Shown here: in pieces, positions 21,399-32,051 of the stretch
Layout of the letters: each line of letters starts with the position of its first letter
Position numbering within the stretch: position 1 is the stretch's first letter
Translations under genes and position numbers: made by a program
Source: Pocillopora verrucosa
Lineage: Eukaryota; Cnidaria; Anthozoa; Scleractinia; Pocilloporidae
Reading direction: 5' to 3'
DNA: 64,000 nucleotides
NCBI RefSeq assembly: GCF_036669915.1
Contig: NC_089314.1
Span: forward strand, 30,030,592-30,094,591
The notes under the pieces: generated by a model
Seen by the model: the letters and a program-made list of their open reading frames with translations, nothing else
Database searches by the model: none
What the model was told of the DNA's origin: nothing

Positions 21399-21608
21399 CT
21401 AACCTTTAATTTCTGAGTGACTAACATCTAATTTCTCCTTACAATATCACCCCTGAATGAAACTTCAAGGTCATAAGGAAAAAGGAAATCATCATCAACC
21501 GTAGAAGCTCTTGATTGTTGGATAAATTCTCCTCGTCAGCACCTCAGGAAATGTATAGGGACCAATATTGATAAAGTGCATACTGATGTTCTGATGAAAG
21601 GGATAACA
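21399..21608 (+). mobile_element. TTAA-type MITE, diverged copy
   Basis: AACCTTTAATTTCTGAGTGACTA leads into the family body (ACATCTAATTTCTCC, CTCTTGATTGTTGGATAAAT). It ends near GATGAAAGGGATAAC and lies directly upstream of an ADCK5-like kinase exon. Confidence 0.6.
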
Positions 21609-21648
21609 ATCCATCGATAACTGATTCCTGTTCTCTTTTCTGTTGAAG

Positions 21649-22844
21649 TTCTCGTTAGGAAAGGCAAAGATGGGAAAGCTGAAATAGTCATCATTGACCA
21701 CGGGCTTTACGAAACTCTCCAGCAATAGTAAGCAATTATCTTTTTGTTTGGTGTTTGTTGGAAAGGACTGTAGCTTGAAGACAATCTATCTTTTTTCGAA
21801 CGGCAAGCAAATGAGGTGCGTTAGGGCGGGGAAAGGTGAAAGAGCCTGCAGGATAATTCTCACTTACTGATACTAGTCAATTAAAAGATTCCATTGTGCA
21901 TCGATACCCCCCTCTTACACTGTTAGCGGTAGATGCATTGTGAGTGCAGTTGTTAAAGAGTCGAAAATGCTGGAATTAGGATGTGTGACGAAATTAGCAG
22001 ACACTATGTCTACAATTGTTTTGATAATTGTAATTCTCAATGCCGAACGTTAAGCTAATGATATAAATAAGCTAGAAAAAAAGCGCAGAAAATCCAATTT
22101 GGCCCTCAGTTATTGGCTCAATACGTTTATGCAAGATCTCTTGATTTATCATAATACGTTTTAGAATATGACTTTGTTTTCAAATTTTTTTCAGAGACAG
22201 GGTAGCCTTGTGTCAACTGTGGAAGTCCAGCAGGCTCAATGAACAGATGCAATATTTTAGTAAACAACTCGGAGTTGATGGTAAATTTACACGTCTGATT
22301 TTGGTCTCCAAAAACGTGATGTATATAAAGTGGTACGGGATTTTGTCTTCTTCTAAATAAAAACTGGGCTGTAGCTTTTTTTTTTGATTGTGTAAATTTA
22401 TGCACGAACTGTTCCTTTATTCTTCCTATGAAAAAGAAAGTATTTCGTGTTAGCCATGGTAGTACTGAAGGATATGATTTATCCAAGAAAAAAATGCCAC
22501 AGAATTCAATCTTGTCATATCAATTATTCTCAAAACCCATCATTGCTAGTTATATCACATTCTGCATTATGCGCAGTTTTTTTGAGTCAGATCGAGAGAA
22601 CTCCAAAAGGAAAAGTGAGTGTAATCAATAAGCACGTAACTTGTGATTTGTTGTTCTTTAATTGAATTAGGAAGCAATTATTACGGATTATTACGTTGTC
22701 ACTAGAGCCATGAGTTTCAGAGCGAGGATTGTGGAAAGCTACCTGCAGATTCTTCAGTACCTGGGGCGTGCACCCAAAGATATGGACAAACTCACGTCTA
22801 AATTAAAAACCTTACATGAGTTGGACGCCATAGCCGCAGAATGA
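21649..22844 (+). pseudogene. ADCK5: ADCK5-like gene, kinase-core exons joined to last exon
   Basis: Exon 21649-21727 (79 bp, phase 1 to 2): VLVRKGKDGKAEIVIIDHGL then YETLQQ. IDHGLY matches the UbiB-family metal-binding D(H/F)G region. Exon 22195-22280 (86 bp, phase 2 to 1) follows TTTTTTTCAG: DRVALCQLWKS, then NEQMQYFSKQLGVD, the next ADCK5 segment. The exon that should follow (GFENF...) and the NLNT exon are missing. The next piece is the last exon at 22706-22844, which ends early (AIAAE then TGA). Splicing TA|A at the first junction would create TAA where the family has Tyr. It is a dead copy with internal deletions, lying downstream of the C-terminal exons at 18239-20464, so exon order in the region is scrambled. 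Confidence 0.65.
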
Positions 22845-24015
22845 ACCAAAAGAACGGTCTTGGTTTCTTAATTTCGTTCCCCATCGCATTCAAATTGTGA
22901 AGAATCGAAAAATTTTTATGTATCAAGATTTTAACACTTATAAGTAAAGCTGTAAGGAGTTCTCTTTTAGCCTGCAAACCAATGATCACAAGTGATCCAA
23001 TACGCCACTTTTGATATATAAAGATTCTAACATGGCTCCGAGGCTAGGGGGGAATAAAACATAAGAAATTTCCTACTTATCCTTACATTTGTAACATAAT
23101 CACCTGATGAGCCATATTTAAAAAATGGACCTTGGGCGTGCAATATGTTCTTATGATTTAGTGCAATATGTTTATCAATAAAAGTGCAAGGTATTTACTT
23201 CAAGAAAAGCTTAGAAAATACAAATAAAAGCAATATATGAAGCATTTAGAATCATCAACATTAAGTCACCGCACTCCAGTGCACACTAAAACTTGAAATT
23301 TTTGTCTTTCTGATAGCGTTATTTAGAGTCAAGGTAGTTGTTTAGGGTTTCGTTATAGAATTCAGAAGGAACTAAAATTGAATTAGCGACTGGGTTTACT
23401 CTTCTGATATTGACTTTGAAAAAACGAAGGCTGTTTGATCGCTTTGTGTTGCGTCAAGTGAAAATACGAGTCAAAAATTTTAACAATCAAAACTTGTATA
23501 ACCGAGATAGGAAGAGTATAGGATGGCCATGATGACACAAGCCATTGAGATTCGAGGGTAACTCTTGTGAATTCCTCAGACCCACCTAAACATTTTATGG
23601 AGACTGGGTCTTTTCAGCCGCTGCAACCAGGCTATGAAATGTCTCACCCATAAACCTTAAACTGAGTTCATTAGTTTCTGTTTTGCGAGAAAAGATTAAA
23701 GACACATTTTTTTCATAGCTACTTATGATTAACTGTCAATTTCCAACTATGATAAGGAGCTTTTTGAATGTAGCGCCAAATAGATTAAGTCATTATCATT
23801 ATTATGATTATTATCATTATTGGTTAACTGGCCGATTCTACAGAATCAATTATTCCTATTTTGAAAAGCGCACAAAGAAGCAAGAAAAACCCTGAACAAC
23901 GTTTTGCTAAGCTCCAATTTAAGAGTGATTGTTTAATGCTGAATAAACTTGATCGAGACACTCGTTTTTTTGTTAAGTTGGTACTGTTTCATTGTTGTGC
24001 CATAAACGTGACAGT
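22845..24015. other. 3' flank shared by the duplicated units
   Basis: Homologous to 9554-10768. ATTAAA on the minus strand at 23932-23937 lies about 80 nt beyond the stop of FReD copy 3. An ATT-rich microsatellite lies at about 23795-23822. No gene is seen. Confidence 0.6.
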
Positions 24016-26509
24016 TCAGAAATCGACTGGTCTTATTTTCATCTCGGTTCTCTTGAGGGAGTATTTATGACCCTTCCAGTCTTTCCAGTTCACTCCATTA
24101 GCAGAGGTGAAGTGATTGCCACGAAAATACAAGCCATTGAGATTTGAGTAATGACACCTCTTGTACCACCAAGCTGCTTTGTACTTAATGGCGCAGTTGT
24201 AACCCCCATGATTTTCATTATCTTGATCTCTGGTGGTGAATGGCATACCGCGATGGTAAGCAAGAGAGTCACCAGAATTTCCTGACAAAATGAGCAGCCG
24301 GATGAGTATTACGTTTGACCAACAATGAGCCCGTCGTACGGTAGAACAAATCTTGAATTGTCAGATAAGTATGATTTAATAATAATAATAATGGATGCAA
24401 AGCATTCTTAGTAATATCTATGATTCATGTCGAAGATTCTAGGGATTGAATTACTTAATATGATAATGCAAATAAATATGTTTGCCGAGACACCCATCAG
24501 AGTTGGATTAGTTCGTCAGGTTAACCGCGTATGATCCACCGGCGAATACCTTTGGACTAACCAACGTCCGGTATGTGCTGTCCAGGATTGCATATCGATG
24601 AGCTGAGGTTACCTTTTTGTCTTCCAAAGCTATTGAATGATATTAAATAGTTTAAGCATATTTTACATTACTTAGCGCTCTACTCTCCTCCCCTCCCCTC
24701 TCCCTTGTTATAATGACCAGAAAAGAAGACACGAAATGACAGTTCTACCTGAATAAGAACCAAGGATCAGCTTGTACTTGTCTTTCTCACTCATAACACC
24801 AAACAAGTTGTACTCAGCATAAGCTGTGTCTCCTTCAAAGTCTTCAAAACCCACACGAAGCGTGTTGTTATTATATGAGGTCAAGCGGTGAATCTTGTCC
24901 AGTCCGAGCCAAAACTCACCCCACAGGTCACCAAAGCCACGTTTGTAGTCGTTCCAGTAGCGGTAGAAATCAACCGAGCCGTCCAGTCTCTTCTGGAACA
25001 CAGTCCATCCTCCACCCTCCGTTGTTTGGTCACAGAATACATCAAAGGCAGGCAAATTATCAGGTTTAATGGCGTAGACACCGTCAGCTGGTTTATCCGC
25101 GGATTTGTAGATTTCTGCGCAGTTTCTTTTGACTGAAAATCAGTTAAAAAAACAAAACAAAACAAAACAAAACAACACGCCTACTTTAAATTGTTTGGAT
25201 ATTGAGTGCTTTTTGTTTGCTTTTCTGATAAAACTTGATTCTGAACATTAACAAATACCATTTCTTATTCATTCAAAGTGACCGTACGTGGCTTTTCCTT
25301 TTTAGCTTTCATTCAGTGGTTAATATTTTGTTGTTGAAGTCAATTTTTAAACTTTAGTGACTAACTCCTCGCGTACTACATGAGAGACTAGTCTACACAA
25401 TTCAGCCATTTTACCTTCAACTTGGCAGGTTTCTCCAGTGAATTTTTCCTGACAGACACAACAAAATCCTTTATTGGTGAATCCAGCTTGACAGGTGCCA
25501 TTGTTTAAGCATGGGCTGCTGCTGCATGGATTCTGTTGACAAAACAAAGTAAGCTATAGTGCAGTTCTTCCTTATGTTATGTCTTTAGCCTAAGAAAACC
25601 AAACAATCTCTTCTGGCACGGTAGTTTCGTAAGAATGTAAAATGTTACCTCGATTGCAAGATATGTGTAACCCGGATTTTTCACGAGAAGAAATGGAGCA
25701 TGGCTTTCCTCCGTGGCGTTATTCAACTCGCATTTTTGGCTTCCTCCTGCAACAGGTCCAATATTGATGGACACGCAATTAGGCTCCAATAACACATTAC
25801 TTTGCAACTTCCTTCGTTGGGCACCTCTACACTTTTGATGGTGTGATTTTTCATGGTCATGTTTGGTATTCGGTGCTTGAATATGATGTTTCGACAATCG
25901 TCGTCTGTGGTAGGCAAAACAAATATATCGTTTAGTTTCCATTCATTCGAGGTACTTTCTTATTTTCACTGATGAAAAAGGCACGTTAAACTCCTTTATT
26001 ATAAAACTTTACCACACGAGAACCCTGACGAATTTTCCCGAAAGGTGATCGTCATCTCTTGAAAATTAAACTTAACAAAAAATCCATCTTTGATTGTGAA
26101 TTAACGCGCGGAAAGAAAATATTCAAGAAAATATCAAGAATATTTTCACAGCGTTCATTACCACACCACGATATCTGTGAATCGTTTGCTTAAATTCATC
26201 ATTTTGAACCACTGATGCGCATGTGATGGGGTCTTTATGAAATTTGGCTTTTTTTGTATCGTCTATTCCATAATAGTAGACATAATAGTTAGATAAAGAT
26301 TGTCTGCCTAAAGATTATTTGCTTTGATAATCAGGTAGCATATATAGTTTGTGTAATGGTTTTGAGGAAACGACACCAAAAAGATAAAATACAAGAAATT
26401 TAAAAAGGGATTTATACTCACCAGTGCAACAGAAACATGGTAGGAGAATAATTCCGTGGAAGATATAGAGAATATTAATGATTGGTTGAATAGAAAACTT
26501 GAACTGCAT
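24016..26509 (-). pseudogene. FReD copy 3: frameshift in PAN exon
   Basis: Exons: 26422-26509, 25649-25904 (256 bp instead of 257), 25415-25532, 24749-25132 and 24016-24281. The missing base lies near 25788-25790: plus-strand CTCCAATAAC where sisters have CTCCAAATAAC. Frame 1 reads [15 protein letters not shown]; the correct frame resumes at [11 protein letters not shown]. Splicing as in sister genes gives a truncated PAN protein with no EGF or FReD. All other exons are intact ([17 protein letters not shown]). The EGF has an additional cysteine (GFCCVC where sisters have GFRCVC), and GDLWGEFW replaces the extra-Cys motif. Either it is a young pseudogene or an assembly error; reads would settle it. 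Confidence 0.75.
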
Positions 26510-28680
26510 CGCTATAAATAAATAATTGTAAATTCAAGGTAAAAATATGATAGTGAGAGTCCCAAAATATAAATCATCTTGTTTTCCTGTAAATTTGATC
26601 GTAGATGATAAGACAGGTGTTCGGCATTTATTTGCCAGCTTTGTCTACTTAAAGGAACTCTTAACTAGCCCAACATCTAGATCAAAGGCAAATACTGTAA
26701 TTGTTCTATTTTTATACTAACAGGCTTGTTTCATCCCTTGCACACAAAAAAACTTAGTTTGAATTTTTCTTATTAAATATTCATTTTCGAAGGTGTGTTA
26801 ATTTGCTACCGACAAAGATGTCAGATCACTTCTGAAATACAAACTTTAACAATTTATCCTTTTTCATCTCAAAACATTCTCCAATACGATAGAACAGCAT
26901 TGCACATTATTAAAATAAAAATTAACTTTGTAGCAACCTTAAGGTACAGAGGCCTAAGTTTCTTATGGCTCGTTTTGCTTATGGTAGTTGAGCATGGTAG
27001 TTAGCATTAAACATCACCCGATTTTATCTTAGTTAGACTGGTCGCAAGCATTCTGACTTTCGGATGGTATTGGAGAGCTCCAACCTATAAAAAAAAAATT
27101 TGTAACAGAATGTGAAACTGCGTGGCTGAATTGACAGAATTTTACTCAAAAGTTTTCTCTATCATTTCTGCTATTAGCGCAATTGGTCTGAGCAAGAAAG
27201 GCTTGGTCCAAGATATATAGATAAGTAGCTTACAGAGATATTTCTTACCTCCTAAGCGAAAAAGTGTTTTTCGCACTTGGTTTTGTTCCTGAGATTATCA
27301 ATAGTGAAAACTTTATGGTGTCGTGCTTTCCTTTAACTTATAGAACTGTTTGAACTTCTGTAACTATGGTTACAAAACAGAATTGTGGCTCTATACGCCA
27401 CAGCCACTCTTCCTATCCAGCTGTTCTCATTGTGTTAGTCATCAGCTCATAGCTTTTGTGTTTAAATTTAAATGACTGATCTCACATCTCAGTACCACTG
27501 GATATGACAGTTAGTGAAATACCTCAATGAAAAACAGATTGTGTTTTGAAAAACTTATATGGCAAGTCTAACTCTTAAACAAAGCTGAAAATTATTTGGT
27601 CAAAACACTTTCAGCGGGACATGTAAGAAGTTTTAGAACTACACAATGTTTTCCTATTTTCCCTGGAGATAACTAAGGTGTTATGACCAGTTTCATATAT
27701 TTCAAATAAAAAGTTATGAAAATATAAATTTTAAAACTATACAACCTGTCGTATTTTCCTCTGGTGTTATCTGCGGTGTTATATATGCGGTTATATTTTT
27801 TTCCAATTTAGAAAGTATCTTGCAAAAAATGCTCTCGACAAATTAAAAATTACCCGATAAGTTAGACAGAAGCAACAGTACTGTACAATAATTTGTATCC
27901 CTAAAGAGAGTTTGAGCGGCTTTTCGCAGTGTTATAAGAGATAATTTTGTTTACGCTGAATGTTGAAGCTGGAAACCTTCGTTTTCCTGGGAAAGCAGTT
28001 TCTAGGCTCCGCCTACACCGTGGATAAATCGATGCACTTGTGATGTGTCCAAGAATTCTAATTAATAAGCTGAACACATGAAATTGCCGTGAATTGTTAC
28101 ATTTTCAAAAATAGGGCGCACCCGAGCAAATTCTATCTTAAACGTATGGACGCGTAAGTTGAAATGACCAAAGTAAAACGATCGAAACGAAACGAACCTA
28201 ACGACCAAAAAAGTATAAAAAAAAAATAACAGTCAGTAATAATAAAATGAATTCCCTCGGGCGTCAGATGTCAGTCGTCACATTCTTCTTGTTTAGATTA
28301 TGGTCTACTCCTGATCTACTTCACGGGAAAATTCAGTTATCTCTTGATTGCCATCGGCTTGTTATTAGGCGGCGAGGGAACCTTAATAGTGACTTTTCCA
28401 CCTAATTAAGAGAAATATCTCAACACATAGCAGATGATATTCACCCCTGAACTCATGTTTTATTGTTATTCTACTGTGTTCTCGCCTACTCTTACTGGTT
28501 ACATTTGATATTTTTTCAAAGTCATTATGAAGCATCATGTCCAGATGAGCCTCGACACAAACAATGACATTGAGCATGACAATATACATTTTTTTTAATT
28601 ATAGTGGGATATATCCATCAAGAGTTAGTTTAAAAAGTAGGTATCTAGACTTGTGTTCGTTTTAAATGTCGTTTTATCTT
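26510..28680. other. Upstream flank of FReD copy 3 and unit spacer
   Basis: Homologous to 13269-14745 and to sister flanks, continuing to the copy of the 16.1-kb block at 28140-28400 and the intron before the ADCK5-like exon. No gene is recognised. Confidence 0.5.
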
Positions 28681-28684
28681 CCAG

Positions 28685-28865
28685 GTTTCGAGAATTTTTG
28701 TCAGATTCTTCTTCAACCTACGTTCGCTTGAAGAAGCGCTGGAATGCTGTTTACTTTAAGAGTAACTGAGGAGGATTTGACAATCACGACAAAGCTCGCT
28801 GAAGGACACTTCGAGAAAGTAATAATTCTAAAACAGCTTCCACGGAGCATGCTGCTTGTGTTCAG
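28685..28865 (+). pseudogene. ADCK5: ADCK5-like exon with nonsense codon
   Basis: Homologous to 18239-18422 and flanked by TCTTCCAG and GTGTGG. It is 181 bp (one codon shorter) and has TGA at 28729-28731 after GFENFCQILLQPTFA. Downstream the frame still reads RVTEEDLTI and LPRSMLLVFR. The following NLNT exon is absent, replaced by the repeat block at 29255. Confidence 0.65.
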
Positions 28866-29254
28866 GTGTGGATAGTGTTATTTGACTTCGAAATAATTAT
28901 TCTTGCCGCAGATTTTTTCTTTGCACGTTTTCCTGTTAATGGCACCATTTTTTAGCAGGGCACTTCCTCTAATTTCCTTTGTTGACTTTTTGATGTATTT
29001 TTACTGTAGCAAACTGTCATAATTTGTAGATTTCCTTAAATTTAACAGACCGAAATGCAAATCCTGAAATTTCTGTACAGCTTTATTGATCGTGGACGTT
29101 GGACAGATAAAAATATCGGAGCCCTTGATAAGGATCAAACCCCACCCACCTCCGCTTCGATAACCGATGGGATGCTTTAAAGATTCAAGCTTTTTCCTGT
29201 AGAACTACATTCTATATCCTTCCCTTTCCCCTGCCCCCTCCCCTCTCCCCCAGG

Positions 29255-29480
29255 CTACTGTTTTGTTTTTACCTTTTTCACTTTTTGATAGGTTTTTATG
29301 GAAATACTTCGAATGCGAGAAAAGAGATTTCCAGTTAATCTACCAGTATTACTATGGGTCAAATTTTGGAAAATTTCAAAGATTTTCATTCGCGACCTAT
29401 CGGACACCAATTTTGGAACTTTTTTTGCAGCGCCATTGCGGGAATTCACGGCCATATAAAGCATAGTATATAGTCTATGG
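29255..29480. repeat. Repeat block, nearly identical at 51382-51607
   Basis: TTTTTACCTTTTTCACTTTT through GCCATATAAAGCATAGTATA. It differs from the 51-kb copy at only a few bases, and a related, diverged copy is at 19595-19700. It appears to be a dispersed element inserted where ADCK5-like exon ii would be. Not coding. Confidence 0.6.
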
Positions 29481-29484
29481 TCCT

Positions 29485-30180
29485 TGAGTCATACGTCCTC
29501 AGACAACTCAGAATTTTTCTTAGTCCCACGCTCGTGACACGACGAAAAACACCTTTCTCTATTTCTTTACCGAGTTCAAAACTTGCCATCTCTTTGATTC
29601 CATTTACAAACATGACGCTATTGAATTGCTGATCCTAGCAGTACGCTGGACGCGTGTCATATGAACTTCGTAATAGACCTCGCTCAACGTGTGGCTCATC
29701 ATTGGTAGAGCATCGGAGTGTGGAATACGAAGGTCTGAGGTTCGACTCCTCGTGGGAACTCAGAGTTTTTTCTTTGTCCGATGCTCGTGACTATACGTAA
29801 AACATCTTTCTCTATTTCTTTACCGAGCTCTAAACTTACCATCTCTCTTATTTTTACATACATGGCGCTATCGCCATTGCTGATCCTAACAGTATGCAGG
29901 ACGCGTGTCATATAAATTCGTTATAGACTTCGCTCACTGTTGAGTCTCTGTGGCTCAGTGGTAGAGCATCGGAAAACGGAATCCGACGGTCTGAGGTTCG
30001 ATTCCTCTCCCTGAAAGTTTCTAAACAAACCCAAACACAAGAGCCTGCTCTCAGGCTAAACAGATGGCGGTAAGAGGTCTTATATGAGGAGAGACGCCGC
30101 CGGTAACCAACTTTCATTGAAACCTCTGTCCATGGTTAGCTGTAATCATCCTCTCTTCACATAAGCATGCTAACATTGTG
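29485..30180 (+). mobile_element. Three tRNA-derived SINE units in tandem
   Basis: Unit 1 (29485-29690) is headless. Unit 2 (about 29690-29940) has a head with GGTAGAGCATCGG and GGTTCGACTCC, and a body like unit 1 (TTTCTCTATTTCTTTACCGA, GCTGATCCTA, GGACGCGTGTCATAT). Unit 3 (29941-30180) has A box TGGCTCAGTGGTAGAGCAT, exact B box GGTTCGATTCC, and a second body type (CAAACACAAGAGCCTGCTC). Pol III promoter boxes identify the family as tRNA-derived. It is a SINE array, not a tRNA gene: the fold is not closed by an acceptor stem. Confidence 0.7.
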
Positions 30181-30443
30181 CTTATTTTATCTCTTACACT
30201 CATTTGTCACTACTCCGACTCCGACTCTAACTTTCTTGATGGCGATGTTTAGGACGACATCGAAATGTCTAACCGCGCTTAGGGTTGAAATGTTTTTTAT
30301 TAAAGCCTATTCAGTTAATTTATTAATTTATCTTTTCCTTTATTTATTCATCTTTTTATTTATCTATTTGTTCATTGAGTTATCTGATGTAGAGAATTCG
30401 GTTTTAAATCGAAAATCGTTCCTAAACTAATCCGTGCTGATTA

Positions 30444-30655
30444 TTAACCCTTTGACCCTTAAGAATGACTAACATCTAATTTCTCCTCACATTATTGACC
30501 CTGAATCAAACATTAAGGTCATGAGAAGAAAGGAAATGATCACCAACTGAAGAAGCTCTTGATTGTTAAACAAATTCTCCCTGTCATCATCTTAGGAAAT
30601 GTATAGACAGCAGTATGGAGAATATGTATCCTGATGTTAGGGTGTAAAGGGTGAA
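30444..30655 (+). mobile_element. TTAA-type MITE, complete copy
   Basis: The left end TTAACCCTTTGACCCTTAAG and the right end GTTAGGGTGTAAAGGGTGAA are imperfect inverses beginning at TTAA, with CCC next to it, as in piggyBac-type elements. There is no coding capacity. Confidence 0.7.
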
Positions 30656-30707
30656 ACGAAGGTGAATCGTTTGAGCCTGTCACTAACAAATTTCTTGTTG
30701 TCACTAG

Positions 30708-30873
30708 AGCCATGAGTCTCAGAGCGTGGATGGTGGAAAGCTACCTGCAGATTCTTCAGTACCTGGGGCGTGCACCCAAAGATATGGACAAACTCACGTC
30801 TAAATTAAAAACCTTACATGAGTTGGACGCCATAGCCGCAGAACGAGCCAAAAGAACGGTCTCGATTTCTTGA
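30708..30873 (+). pseudogene. ADCK5: ADCK5-like last exon, open copy
   Basis: It follows acceptor TTCTTGTTGTCACTAG and reads MSLRAWMVESYLQILQYLGR, then APKDMDKLTSKLKTLHELD, ending RTVSIS and TGA. It is amphipathic and helical in character. Belonging to ADCK5 is inferred from its position after exon ii at 18958. It is isolated here because the nearest upstream exon (28685) is nonsense-mutated. Confidence 0.5.
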
Positions 30874-32051
30874 TTTCGTTCCCCATCGCATTCAAATCGT
30901 CAAAAATCGAAAACGTTTTATGTATCAAAGATTTTAATCATTTATAAGTAAATGATGCTGTTATGATTCCTCTTTTAGCCTGCAAACCAATGATCACAAG
31001 TGATCCAATACGCCACTTTTGATATATCAAGATTCTAACATGGCTCCGAGACTAGGAGGGAATAAACAAAAGAAATTTCACCTACTTATCCTTACATTTG
31101 GTATTTCTACAATCTCAGTTTGTAACATAATCACCTGATGAGCTATATCTACAAAATGGACCTTGGGCGTGCAATATGTTCTTATGATTTAAAGTGCAAT
31201 ATGTTTATCGATAAAAGTGCAAGGTGTTTACTTTAACAAAAGCTAAGAAAATACAAATAAAAGCAATATTTGAAGCATTTTAGAATCATCAACATTACGT
31301 TACATTGTACACTAAAACTTGAAATATTTGTTTTTCTGTTAGCGTTCTTTAGAGTCAAAACATTGGGTAATTGTTTGGGGTTTCGTTATAGAAATCAAAG
31401 GGTACTAGAACTAAATTAGCGACTGGGTTACTCTTCTGCTATTGACTTTGAAAAAATTAAGGCTGTGTGATTGCTTTGTGTTCCGTCAAGTGAAAATACG
31501 AGTCAAAAATTTAAAGAATCAAAATTTGTATAACCGAGATAGGAAGAGTATAGGCTGGCCATGGTGACACAAGCCCATGAGATTCGAGGATAACTCTTGT
31601 GAATTCCTCAAACCTACCTAAAACTTTTATGGAGACTGGGTCTTTTCAGCCGCTACGCCCAGGCTATATAATGTCTCACCCATAAACCTTGAATTGAGTT
31701 CATTAGTTTCTGTTTTTCGAGAAAAGATTAAAGACGCATTTTTTCAGAGTTACTTATGGTTAACTGTCCAACTATGATAAGGAGCTTTCTGTATGTACCG
31801 CTAAATAGATTAAGTCATGATTACTATTACTATTATTATTATTATTATTATTATTATAATTGGTTAAGTGACCGATTGTACAGAATCAATTATTCTTATT
31901 TTGAAAAACGTACAAAGAAGGAAGAAAAACCCTAAACAACGTTTCGCTAAGCTCCGATTTAAGAGTGATTGTGTAATGCTGAATATATTTGATCGAGACA
32001 CTCGTTTTTTTGTTAAGTTGGCGCTGTTTGTTGTGCCACAAACATGACAGT
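30874..32051. other. 3' flank shared by the duplicated units
   Basis: Homologous to 9554-10768. An ATT microsatellite lies at about 31829-31857. The polyadenylation-like ATTAAA of sister copies reads ATTACA here. No gene is seen. Confidence 0.6.

Noticed and set aside
22127-22486. 119-codon minus-strand frame
   Set aside because: Overlaps the plus-strand DRVALCQLWK exon of the ADCK5-like pseudogene on the opposite strand; no domain.
24888-25136. Open frame MNLVQSEPK... on the plus strand, repeated in every FReD part 1 exon
   Set aside because: Exact antisense of the FReD exon; conserved only because the sense strand is. No splice sites or start context of its own.
24881-25165. Second minus-strand frame through FReD part 1 (reads [19 protein letters not shown])
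   Set aside because: Shifted frame of the same exon; the other frame carries all FReD hallmarks and the correct splice phase.
29941-30015. tRNA gene
   Set aside because: A and B boxes are present but no closed acceptor stem; a SINE body follows directly and the same head occurs in several degraded copies.
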